9,038 nucleotides of DNA from positions 1-9,038 of the forward strand of contig JAFAUV010000076.1 of the NCBI GenBank assembly GCA_019243075.1, read 5' to 3'. The stretch is from Bradyrhizobium sp. (GTDB lineage Bacteria; Pseudomonadota; Alphaproteobacteria; Rhizobiales; Xanthobacteraceae). Positions 1-6,163 of the stretch are shown one piece after another. Positions within the stretch are counted from its first letter, which is position 1. Each line of letters starts with the position of its first letter. The translations under genes and the position numbers were made by a program. The notes below the pieces were generated by a model that saw only the letters and a program-made list of their open reading frames with translations, was not told where the DNA came from and did no database searches.

Positions 1-115
1 TCCGCACACCCTCGCCGACCAGCGCCTGGGCGATCGCACGGCCGATGCCGTTGCCGGCGCCGGTCACGAGCGCCGCCTCGCGCGATGGATCGAAAGGAGA
101 ACTGAACAGGCTCAT
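1..115 (-). CDS. Short-chain dehydrogenase/reductase (SDR), N-terminal fragment
   Basis: Only the first 38 codons are in the window; the gene continues past the left edge. The ATG is at 115-113. After a short leader (MSLFSSPFDPSREAALV) comes the classical SDR dinucleotide-binding motif TGxxxGIG (TGAGNGIG, about residues 18-25), followed by the first helix RAIAQALVGEG. This is the Rossmann turn that binds NAD(P)H in soluble cytoplasmic oxidoreductases. The substrate cannot be deduced from this piece because the catalytic Ser, Tyr and Lys lie outside the window. It is the leftmost gene of a run of minus-strand genes. The 284-base gap before the DUF982 gene is long enough for its own promoter and holds a palindrome at 298-316. 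The family assignment is secure; the specific function is unknown. Confidence 0.85.
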   Translation of the reverse strand, partial: MSLFSSPFDPSREAALVTGAGNGIGRAIAQALVGEGVR

Positions 116-297
116 GGGGCGTTGCTCCGGTGCTGCAGCGTTCAACTCTAGGCGCGCCACGAAACCTCGCCCATGGCGCTCGCGTCAATCGCCGATGGGA
201 AAAAGACGCGCCGTTGCCTTCACCCCTGCCCCGCTCGGCCGCCATTGATGCTCATGCCATCCGGCGAACGCTTCATCCGTTCCTCGTCTGACTCCAT

Positions 298-316
298 TTC
301 GTTCTCAAAGAACGAA
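298..316. promoter_or_regulatory. Perfect 8-bp-arm palindrome upstream of the SDR gene (candidate operator)
   Basis: TTCGTTCT, three central bases (CAA), then AGAACGAA: a 19-base inverted repeat with no mismatch. It lies about 180 bases before the SDR start and about 85 bases beyond the DUF982 stop. No T-run follows on either strand, so it is a poor intrinsic terminator, and its symmetry fits a dimeric repressor site better. It is not the direct-repeat GTTC-N7-GTTC LexA box of alphaproteobacteria. No cognate regulator gene is visible next to it. I see no gene in the rest of 116-399. Confidence 0.4.
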
Positions 317-399
317 TCGGAATCGGGCAAATCAGCGCGGAGCAATTGCTAACAATCGGTTTGCGCAAGCTTTTGAGACGCGCGCCACGGCTCCTGCGT

Positions 400-678
400 T
401 CAGAGCAGCTTCGCGTTCACGAACAGTGCGCGGACGGCATTGGTCGCCTGCACCGTCAACATCGCATTGTCGGCGGCGCGTTCGAGCAGTTCGACGGCGT
501 CGTCATGCAGCGAGCGATATTCCATCCACTCGATCGAGCTCAGGGTGGTGAGGAATTGATAGGCCTGGCCGACGGTCGAAATCGAGACCGGCTTGCCGTT
601 CAGCCTCAATCTGAAAGTCGTGCGCAGCGGTGTTTCCGAGCTGGAGACCGTGCTCATGTCAGGCGCGAAATAGGTCAC
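400..678 (-). CDS. DUF982 domain-containing small protein
   Basis: This is a 92-residue protein with no signal peptide or membrane segment, so probably cytoplasmic. The pattern fits DUF982, a small family abundant in rhizobia: an N-terminal strand pair (FRLRLNGKPVSISTV), then helices with a W (IEWMEYRSLHDDAVELLERA) and a final helix with a conserved A-x-x-x-F pattern (NAVRALFVNAKLL). The molecular function of DUF982 is unknown. The start is taken as the GTG at 678-676, which overlaps the TGA of the preceding tlde1 gene (GTGA), suggesting translational coupling. An ATG at 657-655 would give an 85-residue protein that still contains the whole domain. It is very likely co-transcribed with the tlde1 gene. 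The family call is from pattern recognition without an alignment. Confidence 0.75.
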   Translation of the reverse strand: MTYFAPDMSTVSSSETPLRTTFRLRLNGKPVSISTVGQAYQFLTTLSSIEWMEYRSLHDDAVELLERAADNAMLTVQATNAVRALFVNAKLL

Positions 679-1688
679 GATTGCGAGGTTGCGCGCTGTG
701 CAGCCTGGACGGCGCCGAGGCTCGGCACGACAATGAGGCGAGTGATCTCGCCATCGTCATAGGCCTTGCGGAAACGCTCATAGTCGCGGATCGAGACGCA
801 GCCGTTGGAATCGCCCTCGGGTCCCAGCATGTAGCTGTGCACGAGCAGCCCGGCGCGGCCGAGCGTCGTGCTGCCGTCGGTGGGCAGCATGCGCAGCGCG
901 CGGACGCCGTGGAATAACTGCTCCCGCGGTTTCAGCTCATAGGTCGCCGGCGGCGTAGCGCCGACCATGCGCTGGTCGACATGGTCAGCGTCGTCGCGCA
1001 ACCGGCCCAACCCCGAATGCGCTTCCAGGGTCGAGCCGTTCGGCAGGTAAACCGCGTGTGCGGAAATATCGTAGACCGCGGTCTGGTTGTCATAGCCGAG
1101 CGCCGCGAGATCAGGCCCGCGCTGGAAGGGGGTCAGCGAAGCCAGCGTCAGCTTGCTCGGCATGAGATCGGACAGCTTTTGCAGCACGGAGCGATTTTCA
1201 GGCTGCTGCGGCGCTGGCGGAGCCTCGGCCGCCGCCATCTGCACATCGGCCCCTGCGGGACGCGCGCGCGGCAGCGGGATGTCGCCAGCGCTAGCAATCT
1301 TGCTCTCCGGAACGCTGGCGGTGCGTTCGGCACCAATGTCGGGGCGCCAATCGGAGGAAGGAAGCCCCTGCGTCAGCTCGTCCCTCGCGCTGCGCCACTT
1401 CGTCTGCAGCTCGGCCAAGGCGGAGCGGTCGAGCCCCTGCAAGGCGGGACGGATCCGAAACAGCTCCGCAGACGAGGGGGTGGCGAAACGCTCGGAGGGT
1501 GCCACGAACCGGTCTTCGAAAGAGGAGATGTCGGCCGTGGTTTCGGAGATCGCAGAATCGGCCTCCGTCAGCCAAGCGGCCGCACCGACCGCCAAGGCCA
1601 GCGATGCCACGACCAGCACCGCGGTCTCGGACCGTCCGATGCGCCGACGCGGCAGGAATGTCTCCACCGTCGCGGGATCGAAACCCAT
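675..1688 (-). CDS. Membrane-anchored tlde1/DUF2778 domain protein (L,D-transpeptidase-like)
   Basis: A 337-residue protein from the ATG at 1688; an in-frame TTG at 1724 would add 12 residues. It has a short basic N-terminus (LPRRRIGRSE), one membrane segment at about residues 21-41 (TAVLVVASLALAVGAAAWL), a long Ala/Pro-rich periplasmic linker (about 45-185), and a C-terminal DUF2778 (tlde1) domain at about 195-327. Visible domain features are the YDISAHAVYLPNG strand pair, LEAHSG, the GATPPATYELKPRE segment and the putative active-site stretch HSYMLGPEGDSNGC, with His284 and Cys297. In the family, Tlde1 of Salmonella is a T6SS effector that cuts or exchanges peptidoglycan peptides, and the fold resembles L,D-transpeptidases. 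Here the N-terminal anchor and the absence of T6SS genes suggest a role in the cell's own envelope, which is inference. Its TGA overlaps the GTG of the DUF982 gene. Upstream it is divergent from a small secreted protein. Confidence 0.85.
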   Translation of the reverse strand: MGFDPATVETFLPRRRIGRSETAVLVVASLALAVGAAAWLTEADSAISETTADISSFEDRFVAPSERFATPSSAELFRIRPALQGLDRSALAELQTKWRSARDELTQGLPSSDWRPDIGAERTASVPESKIASAGDIPLPRARPAGADVQMAAAEAPPAPQQPENRSVLQKLSDLMPSKLTLASLTPFQRGPDLAALGYDNQTAVYDISAHAVYLPNGSTLEAHSGLGRLRDDADHVDQRMVGATPPATYELKPREQLFHGVRALRMLPTDGSTTLGRAGLLVHSYMLGPEGDSNGCVSIRDYERFRKAYDDGEITRLIVVPSLGAVQAAQRATSQS

Positions 1689-1790
1689 TACGTCCCCAAT
1701 TTCGCTCCTCAAAGAGGCACCCAACCCCTCGGAGAGAGTCGCTCTAACCAGCCAAGCCCAATTGAGAGCCAGAACTGCGGCAACATCTAG

Positions 1791-1810
1791 ACGGCCGCAG
1801 GCCCGGCCGT
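1791..1810. repeat. Inverted repeat in the divergent intergenic region
   Basis: ACGGCCG and CGGCCGT arms (7 bp, perfect) are separated by 6 bases (CAGGCC), and GCCTTTTA follows on the plus strand. It sits between the tlde1 gene (minus, start 1688) and the small secreted protein (plus, start 1927), a 238-base region that must hold both promoters. It could be an operator, or a weak terminator limiting plus-strand transcription entering from the antisense side of tlde1. The GC-rich background makes chance pairing fairly likely. Confidence 0.3.
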
Positions 1811-1926
1811 GCCTTTTACCGAAGTTTGTCGGCCGTTAAGCATAGCTCGGACCGGGCGCCGCCTTGGCCCAAAATCACCACAATCGGCCCGAGAATTACC
1901 GGCGCCTTTTCCACGGGGAACTCAAG

Positions 1927-2163
1927 ATGCGGATTGCGAAAGTGATCTTCGTCGGTTCTGCGACGGCGCTCCTTATATCCGCGCCGGTCCTGGCCAAAAA
2001 CGCCCAGCCCCAGAAGACCGACGAGCAATCGATCTCCTCCACCTGCCACGCCTATCGGCAGGCACCGGATGGAAGCTGGCAACAGCTTCCTTGCCAGGAA
2101 GCCGGTGGCGGGCAGACCCAACCCAAGCCGCCGTCGAAGACCTCCGAGGCAGGGCCGCACTAG
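1927..2163 (+). CDS. Small secreted protein with two cysteines, unknown function
   Basis: A 78-residue protein. Residues 1-23 form a clear Sec signal peptide: basic MRIAK, a hydrophobic core VIFVGSATALLISAPV, then a V-L-A cleavage site before KNAQ. The mature part of about 55 residues is hydrophilic, with a central motif TCHAYRQAPDGSWQQLPCQE whose two cysteines are 15 residues apart and could form one periplasmic disulfide, and a Pro/Lys/Gln-rich tail. There is no lipobox. The ATG at 1927 was chosen over an in-frame TTG at 1864 because GGGGAA (1915-1920) lies 6 bases before it and the signal peptide starts exactly there. It is a single gene, divergent from tlde1 and convergent with the AraC regulator. 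I do not recognise a named family; similar small secreted proteins occur in Bradyrhizobium. Confidence 0.8.
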   Translation: MRIAKVIFVGSATALLISAPVLAKNAQPQKTDEQSISSTCHAYRQAPDGSWQQLPCQEAGGGQTQPKPPSKTSEAGPH

Positions 2164-2219
2164 CCTTTCATGTCTTGATGCCGCAGCGCGAGCCGGCCCG
2201 GCGACGAGGTGCCGAGCTG

Positions 2220-2243
2220 CCGATCCCGGGCAGCCGGGATTGG
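2220..2243. terminator. Hairpin between convergent genes (possible bidirectional terminator)
   Basis: A core stem of ATCCCGG and CCGGGAT (2223-2229 and 2234-2240) with a GCAG tetraloop, extended by three more pairs including one G-T wobble to a 10-bp stem. It lies between the stop of the small secreted protein (2163) and the stop of the AraC gene (2249), where a shared terminator is expected. No T-tract follows on either strand, so it is not a canonical intrinsic terminator. Confidence 0.4.
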
Positions 2244-2248
2244 ATGGC

Positions 2249-3193
2249 CTAGCTGCGGCGCGACCTCGCCAACGTCTCCGAGGGGGACTCGCCAAATTGC
2301 AGGCGATAACTTCCCGAGAAATCGCCCAGGTGCCAGAAGCCGAAAGCCAGCGCGATCGCCTTGACGCTGTCTGCTCCGGCGAGCAGACGCCGGCGGACGA
2401 GCCAGAGCCGTCTCAGCCGCAAGTAGCGATGCAGACTCATGCCCCGGTAGCGCAGGATCGCATCATGCATCGAGCGAACCGATATGCCGACCTGCTGCGC
2501 CAGTTCCTCGCTGTAGATCGGTCTGCCGAGGCTGCCGGCCAACACAGCCCGGATATCCTGAAATATCTTGAACTGCCGGGACGAATTGGCGTGCGATGCC
2601 CATCGCGCCGGAGCAATCTCGCCAACCACACCATCGATGCAGCCGAGCAGCGATTCCCTGACGGCGACGGAGGCCTCGCTCACGTTCGGCATCTCGCCCA
2701 ACTCCGGAACGACCGACAGCACCTGAACCACCAGATCGCGCAGTCGCTGATGGGCCGTCGGGCTTGTCTCGAACATGTTGAAATGTGCCGAACCGAGCGG
2801 CCAGCCGCGATCGCGTATCTCGGGAGAGAAGACGATCGACGCGTACCGTCTTTCCGTCCGCTCGACGGCGCTATAGGCCGCGCCACCGCTTCCAATCACG
2901 ACCACGGATTTGTCGCGTTCGACGCCATTGAAGAGAATTGGAATCCCGTCGTCCATGGTGAATCCGACCACGGTGCAGTCCGGAGCAAACTGTCCATCAC
3001 TGATGCGCGGAAAGGATTTGATGAAATTGACGCTGCAACCCTCGAGATTCAATATGGTCTGCTCGGCGGCAATCGTGCGGACCAGCGGAGTGAAATCCAC
3101 ACTTAGCTTTCGCACCGAACTTCGAAACTCGTCGATATCGAAAAACCGAAACGTCTTCGGCGCCAGGCTTGGCTCGAAAGCATCCCCGCCCAT
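2249..3193 (-). CDS. AraC-family transcriptional regulator
   Basis: A 314-residue protein with an N-terminal sensor domain (about 15-195) and a C-terminal AraC/XylS DNA-binding domain (about 208-310). The two helix-turn-helix units are visible: IYSEELAQQVGISVRSMHDA (226-245), and VKAIALAFGFWHLGDFSGSY with RLQFGESPSETL (277-308). The latter is the AraC signature including GF, DFS.SYR..FG and PSE. The N-terminal start (FRFFDIDEFRSSVRKLSVDFTPL) resembles the AraC-binding-like domains of rhizobial regulators whose ligands are unknown. The ATG at 3193 follows a G-rich stretch that can act as ribosome binding site. It is divergent from the DUF2336-PilZ genes, so it may control them, itself, or neither; the sequence does not decide. 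A 15-base palindrome at 3213-3227 lies in its leader. The first third of the gene is poorer in GC than its neighbours (about 54% by hand count over 2941-3180). Confidence 0.93.
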   Translation of the reverse strand: MGGDAFEPSLAPKTFRFFDIDEFRSSVRKLSVDFTPLVRTIAAEQTILNLEGCSVNFIKSFPRISDGQFAPDCTVVGFTMDDGIPILFNGVERDKSVVVIGSGGAAYSAVERTERRYASIVFSPEIRDRGWPLGSAHFNMFETSPTAHQRLRDLVVQVLSVVPELGEMPNVSEASVAVRESLLGCIDGVVGEIAPARWASHANSSRQFKIFQDIRAVLAGSLGRPIYSEELAQQVGISVRSMHDAILRYRGMSLHRYLRLRRLWLVRRRLLAGADSVKAIALAFGFWHLGDFSGSYRLQFGESPSETLARSRRS

Positions 3194-3212
3194 CCCCCAG
3201 TCCCAATAAATC

Positions 3213-3227
3213 CCGTCGTAACGACGG
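3213..3227. promoter_or_regulatory. Perfect 15-bp palindrome between the AraC and DUF2336 genes (candidate operator)
   Basis: CCGTCGT, central A, ACGACGG: 7-bp arms with no mismatch. It is 20 bases before the AraC start codon, within the 248-base divergent intergenic region, which is otherwise AT-rich and should hold both promoters. A site this close to the start codon would block transcription or early elongation of the AraC gene. AraC-type proteins usually bind direct repeats rather than palindromes, so the binder may be another regulator. I see no clear -35/-10 pair that I would defend in 3194-3441. Confidence 0.4.
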
Positions 3228-3441
3228 CTAGCTAAAATCGACTGTCCTTAGATCATTATTGATAGCGGCGATTCCGCCTTGGCCGTCTGCGCGGCATCAT
3301 GCCTGCCAAATTTCGATATCTTTTCAGCTGGCAACTTCAGGTATCATGGCACCAAAACTGCACACAACTATATCATATCTTAAGACGGCTGGCGTGAAGT
3401 TCCAGGTGGAAACAGGACGTTTTCATCAACTGGCGCCGGCC

Positions 3442-4575
3442 ATGATTGCTTTCGGGTCTGCCGAACTCACCGTCGAGCTTGAGGCGGCCGTCAGCGATGG
3501 CTCGCCGGCCCGCCGTGCCCGCATGTTGCGGCAGGTCGCCGACCTTTTTCTTGCCGAAGCGCATCGTTTAAATCCTTCCCAGCTCTGCATTTTTGACGAA
3601 GTGCTGGTTCGTTTGCTGCATCGCACGGAGGCCCGCGCATTGGCCGAGCTGGGCGCCGCGCTCGCCGATGCGACGCCGCCGCTGCCAGAAACGATGCGCC
3701 GCCTCGCCTACCACGACAACCCGGCGGTCGCCTCTCCCGCCCTTCTCAAATCGCGCACGCTGCAGGATGCCGATCTGGTCGAGATCGCAGGCAACCGCAG
3801 CCAGCAACATCTCCTCGCCATCTCGAAGCGACCGGGATTGAGCGAAGCGGTCACCGAGGCCGTCCTGAAACATGCCGGGAAGGATGTATCCCGGGTCCTC
3901 GCACGAAATGCGTCGGCGAAACTTACCGAAAAGGGCTATGCGAGCCTTCTCGCGACCGCCGCGCACGATGACACCGTCGCCGAAGCTCTGGGGCTGCGTG
4001 CCGACCTTCCCGAAGCCGCCTTGGAAAACCTGCTTGCCAAGACCACCGAGACGGTACGCTCGCGGCTCAGGAAATGCGCATCCCCGCCGACGCGCGAACG
4101 GGTTCAGGCGGCGCTGGATCGCGCCGCCATGCAGGATGTCCCGAACAAACCTGCCCCCGACGATTATGCCGAAGCGCACGCCGCCGTCATCGCTCTCAAC
4201 CACGGCGGAAAGCTGAACGACTCCTCCGTGAACCGCTTTGCCATCCGGCGCGAATATCCCAACGTCATCGCCGCCTTGTCCCTGCTGTCGGGCGGCTCTG
4301 TCGATGTCATCGCGCCGCTGATGGACGAAGACAGCGGCGCCGGCCTGCTCATTGCCTGCCGGGCCTCGCGCCTGAACTGGCAGACGACGCTGGCCGTCAT
4401 CAACAACAGGCGCGTTCCGCCACTTTCAAAACAGCAGCTCGATCAAGCCAGGGAAGTGTTCGAGATGCTCTACGTCTCGTCGGCCCAATATACCATTCGC
4501 TTCGAGCCGCCGCAGACGACCGCCAAGAAATTGATTTCCGATGACCACGTCATTGCCGCTGGAGAACGACGATGA
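3442..4575 (+). CDS. DUF2336 domain-containing protein (helical HEAT-like repeats)
   Basis: A 377-residue protein from the ATG at 3442. It matches the DUF2336 family of alphaproteobacteria: an N-terminal helical unit ELEAAVSDGSPARRARMLRQ with VADLFL, then LCIFDEVLVRLLHRTEARAL, RRLAYHDNPAVASPAL, DADLVEIAGNRSQQHLLAISKR and a run of repeating two-helix units with an L-x-x-x-A/N spacing (about 85-210) typical of HEAT/ARM-like solenoids. The second half (about 235-350) is also helical. There is no signal peptide or membrane segment, so it is probably a cytoplasmic protein-binding scaffold; the biochemical role of the family is unknown. An ATG at 3346, with AGG five bases upstream, would give 409 residues. 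I prefer 3442 because the homologous part begins just after it, the length fits the family, and 3346-3441 is AT-rich. The TGA overlaps the PilZ ATG (ATGA), indicating an operon. Confidence 0.85.
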   Translation: MIAFGSAELTVELEAAVSDGSPARRARMLRQVADLFLAEAHRLNPSQLCIFDEVLVRLLHRTEARALAELGAALADATPPLPETMRRLAYHDNPAVASPALLKSRTLQDADLVEIAGNRSQQHLLAISKRPGLSEAVTEAVLKHAGKDVSRVLARNASAKLTEKGYASLLATAAHDDTVAEALGLRADLPEAALENLLAKTTETVRSRLRKCASPPTRERVQAALDRAAMQDVPNKPAPDDYAEAHAAVIALNHGGKLNDSSVNRFAIRREYPNVIAALSLLSGGSVDVIAPLMDEDSGAGLLIACRASRLNWQTTLAVINNRRVPPLSKQQLDQAREVFEMLYVSSAQYTIRFEPPQTTAKKLISDDHVIAAGERR

Positions 4576-4877
4576 AAGGAGAAAGCCGCAAGGCGACCCG
4601 TGTCCAATTTGATCAGGTACATCCGGTCAACCTGATGGGCGTAGACGGCACCTGGAGACGAAGCTGCGTTCTGCTCGACGTTTCGCAAACCGGCGCAAAG
4701 CTGGAGATCGAGGGCTCGCCCGACGTCCTGAGGGCCCGCGAGTTCTTCCTGCTGCTGTCTTCGACCGGCCTCGCATTCCGCCGCTGCGAGCTGGTCTGGG
4801 TCGATGGAACACAGGTCGGCGTCAAGTTCACCACCGCCGCCGACAAGAAGAAGGCACGCAACGCTCATCCAAGTTGA
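4572..4877 (+). CDS. Single-domain PilZ protein (cyclic-di-GMP receptor)
   Basis: A 101-residue protein made of little more than a PilZ domain. Both c-di-GMP-binding motifs are present: RxxxR as RKATR (Arg6, Arg10) and D/NxSxxG as DVSQTG (Asp36, Ser38, Gly41). The beta-barrel strands follow (GAKLEIEG, REFFLLLS, RRCELVWVDGTQVGVKF), with the usual W.....VGV.F ending and a basic tail DKKKAR. With all key residues kept, it should bind c-di-GMP and pass the signal on by protein contact, since it has no output domain. Its ATG overlaps the DUF2336 stop by 4 bases, so the two are translated together, and DUF2336 is an obvious candidate partner (inference). An HD-GYP enzyme follows after 141 bases. 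It is cytoplasmic. Confidence 0.93.
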   Translation: MKGESRKATRVQFDQVHPVNLMGVDGTWRRSCVLLDVSQTGAKLEIEGSPDVLRAREFFLLLSSTGLAFRRCELVWVDGTQVGVKFTTAADKKKARNAHPS

Positions 4878-5018
4878 GTAGACGATTTTTAGCACCACGA
4901 TCCTGGCGAAGGGATAATTTTTCAATGCAACCGGTTTTCTCGTCTACCATGCCGCAGCCTGAATTTGGCTTGCAGCCGGCGCGACGGGCCTGATCAGTCC
5001 GGATGCGGAACGATCGCC

Positions 5019-6065
5019 ATGCTGATCCATGTGATAAGCGACACCCCTGCCAGGCTAGCCGGCGTCCGCTCCGTGCTCGAACGCAAGCACGCGGTCACCT
5101 CTGAATTGCTTGGCAGGTTGAGCGTCCAGCGGAGCAACATTCAAGCGCTTGTAGTCAAGGTGGACCTTCAATCCATCGAAAACATCTGCGCACTGAAGAG
5201 AGTTCTTGCCAGCCTGAGCCGGGGGGAAAAGCGCATCTTCCTGGTGGAAAATTCTGCGCATCTGTCGATTTCGCAGGCCTACGCGCTGGGAGCGACGGCG
5301 GTCCTTTCCGGTCCGCTCAGTCAGGCCAGATTGTTGAAGGAAGTGGCGGACCAGACCTGCGCGGCCATTTCCCAGGCCGCCCCCTTCGGCGCGGCAGCGG
5401 CCGCCAGCAGCGGCGAGGTCGCGCTCGCTTCGATGTTCACCGCCGTCGCCAGCGGCATGGCGATCGATGTTGCCGGCACAAAGAACGCGGGCGCCGAAAT
5501 CGCCGCCGCGGTTGAGGAGCACGGGCTGTCGGACTGGCTCTCGACCGTGCGGCGCCATCACGAGGGCACCTACCAGCACTGCCTGCTGGTCACCGGGGTA
5601 GCCGTCGACTTCGGACTGAGCCTCGGCTTTCCCGGATGCGAGGTGGAACGGCTTTATTTGTCGGCGATGTTTCACGACATCGGCAAGGCGATGATCCCGC
5701 TTGAGATTCTCGACAAACCTGACCGCCTCAATCCGCAGGAACGGGCGCTGATCGAATCCCATCCAGTGGCAGGCCACACTGCAATCAAGGACACGGGTGG
5801 TATCTCGGCCGAAGTGCTCGACGCCGTCCGGCATCACCATGAATTCCTCGACGGTAGCGGCTATCCGGATGGGCTTTGCGCGGAAAATATCAGCGACCTC
5901 GTCCGCGTCCTGGCCATCTCGGACATTTTCGCGGCATTGATCGAAGCGCGGCCGTACCGGGCAACGATGTCGCGCGCCGATGCCTACGACATTCTGTGCG
6001 GCATGAATGGCAAGCTGGAGAAGCCGCTCGTGACCGCGTTCAAGGCGGTGGCGCTGAGCCGGTAA
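5019..6065 (+). CDS. HD-GYP cyclic-di-GMP phosphodiesterase with degenerate receiver domain
   Basis: A 348-residue cytoplasmic protein. Residues 1-115 look like a receiver-type alpha/beta domain (MLIHVISDTPARLAGVRSVL, IQALVVKVDL, KRIFLVEN, ALGATAVLSGPLS), but the acidic pair is reduced to SD, the phospho-acceptor strand reads VVKVDL and the conserved Lys of the KP motif is Gly. It is probably not phosphorylated. After an Ala-rich linker comes the HD-GYP domain (about 165-340). All signature elements are present: His219-Asp220 in HDIGK, ESHPVAGH (His248), HHHEFLDGSGYPDG (272-285, GYP at 281-283) and SDIFAALIEARPYR. Enzymes with this set hydrolyse c-di-GMP to pGpG or GMP. The ATG at 5019 was chosen over an in-frame TTG at 4965 because the receiver-like fold starts there. 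It follows the PilZ gene by 141 bases, so it may have its own promoter. No terminator I would trust separates it from PilZ. Confidence 0.93.
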   Translation: MLIHVISDTPARLAGVRSVLERKHAVTSELLGRLSVQRSNIQALVVKVDLQSIENICALKRVLASLSRGEKRIFLVENSAHLSISQAYALGATAVLSGPLSQARLLKEVADQTCAAISQAAPFGAAAAASSGEVALASMFTAVASGMAIDVAGTKNAGAEIAAAVEEHGLSDWLSTVRRHHEGTYQHCLLVTGVAVDFGLSLGFPGCEVERLYLSAMFHDIGKAMIPLEILDKPDRLNPQERALIESHPVAGHTAIKDTGGISAEVLDAVRHHHEFLDGSGYPDGLCAENISDLVRVLAISDIFAALIEARPYRATMSRADAYDILCGMNGKLEKPLVTAFKAVALSR

Positions 6066-6163
6066 TCCCGTATCTCGCCTGCTTGCCGCAACTCTCGGAG
6101 GCCATTGCGGGCGCCACGGGCAAAATCTATGCTTGCGCAAAATCAGCAAGAACAGGCCCAGGG

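Noticed and set aside
222..278. Possible 18-codon leader peptide on the minus strand (MKRSPDGMSINGG...)
   Set aside because: It has GAGGAA before an ATG, but is very short, has no regulatory codon run and no attenuator-like hairpin pair next to it; too weak to annotate.
675..1688. T6SS effector-immunity pair (tlde1 with DUF982)
   Set aside because: No T6SS or VgrG/PAAR genes in view, the tlde1 protein is membrane-anchored, and DUF982 has no signal peptide to act as a periplasmic immunity protein.
981..1790. 269-residue plus-strand open frame opposite the tlde1 gene
   Set aside because: Arg/Gln-rich composition without a domain; it lies antisense to a well-supported gene with a clear membrane segment and C-terminal domain. 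A GC-rich shadow frame.
2069..3106. 345-residue plus-strand open frame opposite the AraC regulator
   Set aside because: No recognisable motif, and it overlaps both the small secreted gene and the whole AraC gene, whose helix-turn-helix signatures are unmistakable.
4900..4922. ATCC/GGAT hairpin followed by AATTTTT after the PilZ gene
   Set aside because: Only four base pairs in the stem; not enough for a terminator, though the T-rich stretch is notable.
6086..6110. CCGCAA/TTGCGG inverted repeat after the HD-GYP gene
   Set aside because: Six-bp stem with a 13-base loop and no T-run; expected by chance.
5055..6149. 364-residue minus-strand open frame opposite the HD-GYP gene
   Set aside because: Low-information composition; the plus strand carries all HD-GYP catalytic motifs.
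5876..6163. Upstream extension of the hydrolase frame into the HD-GYP gene
   Set aside because: The extension overlaps the HD-GYP coding end, contains no domain, and the ATG at 6164 gives a normal-length esterase.
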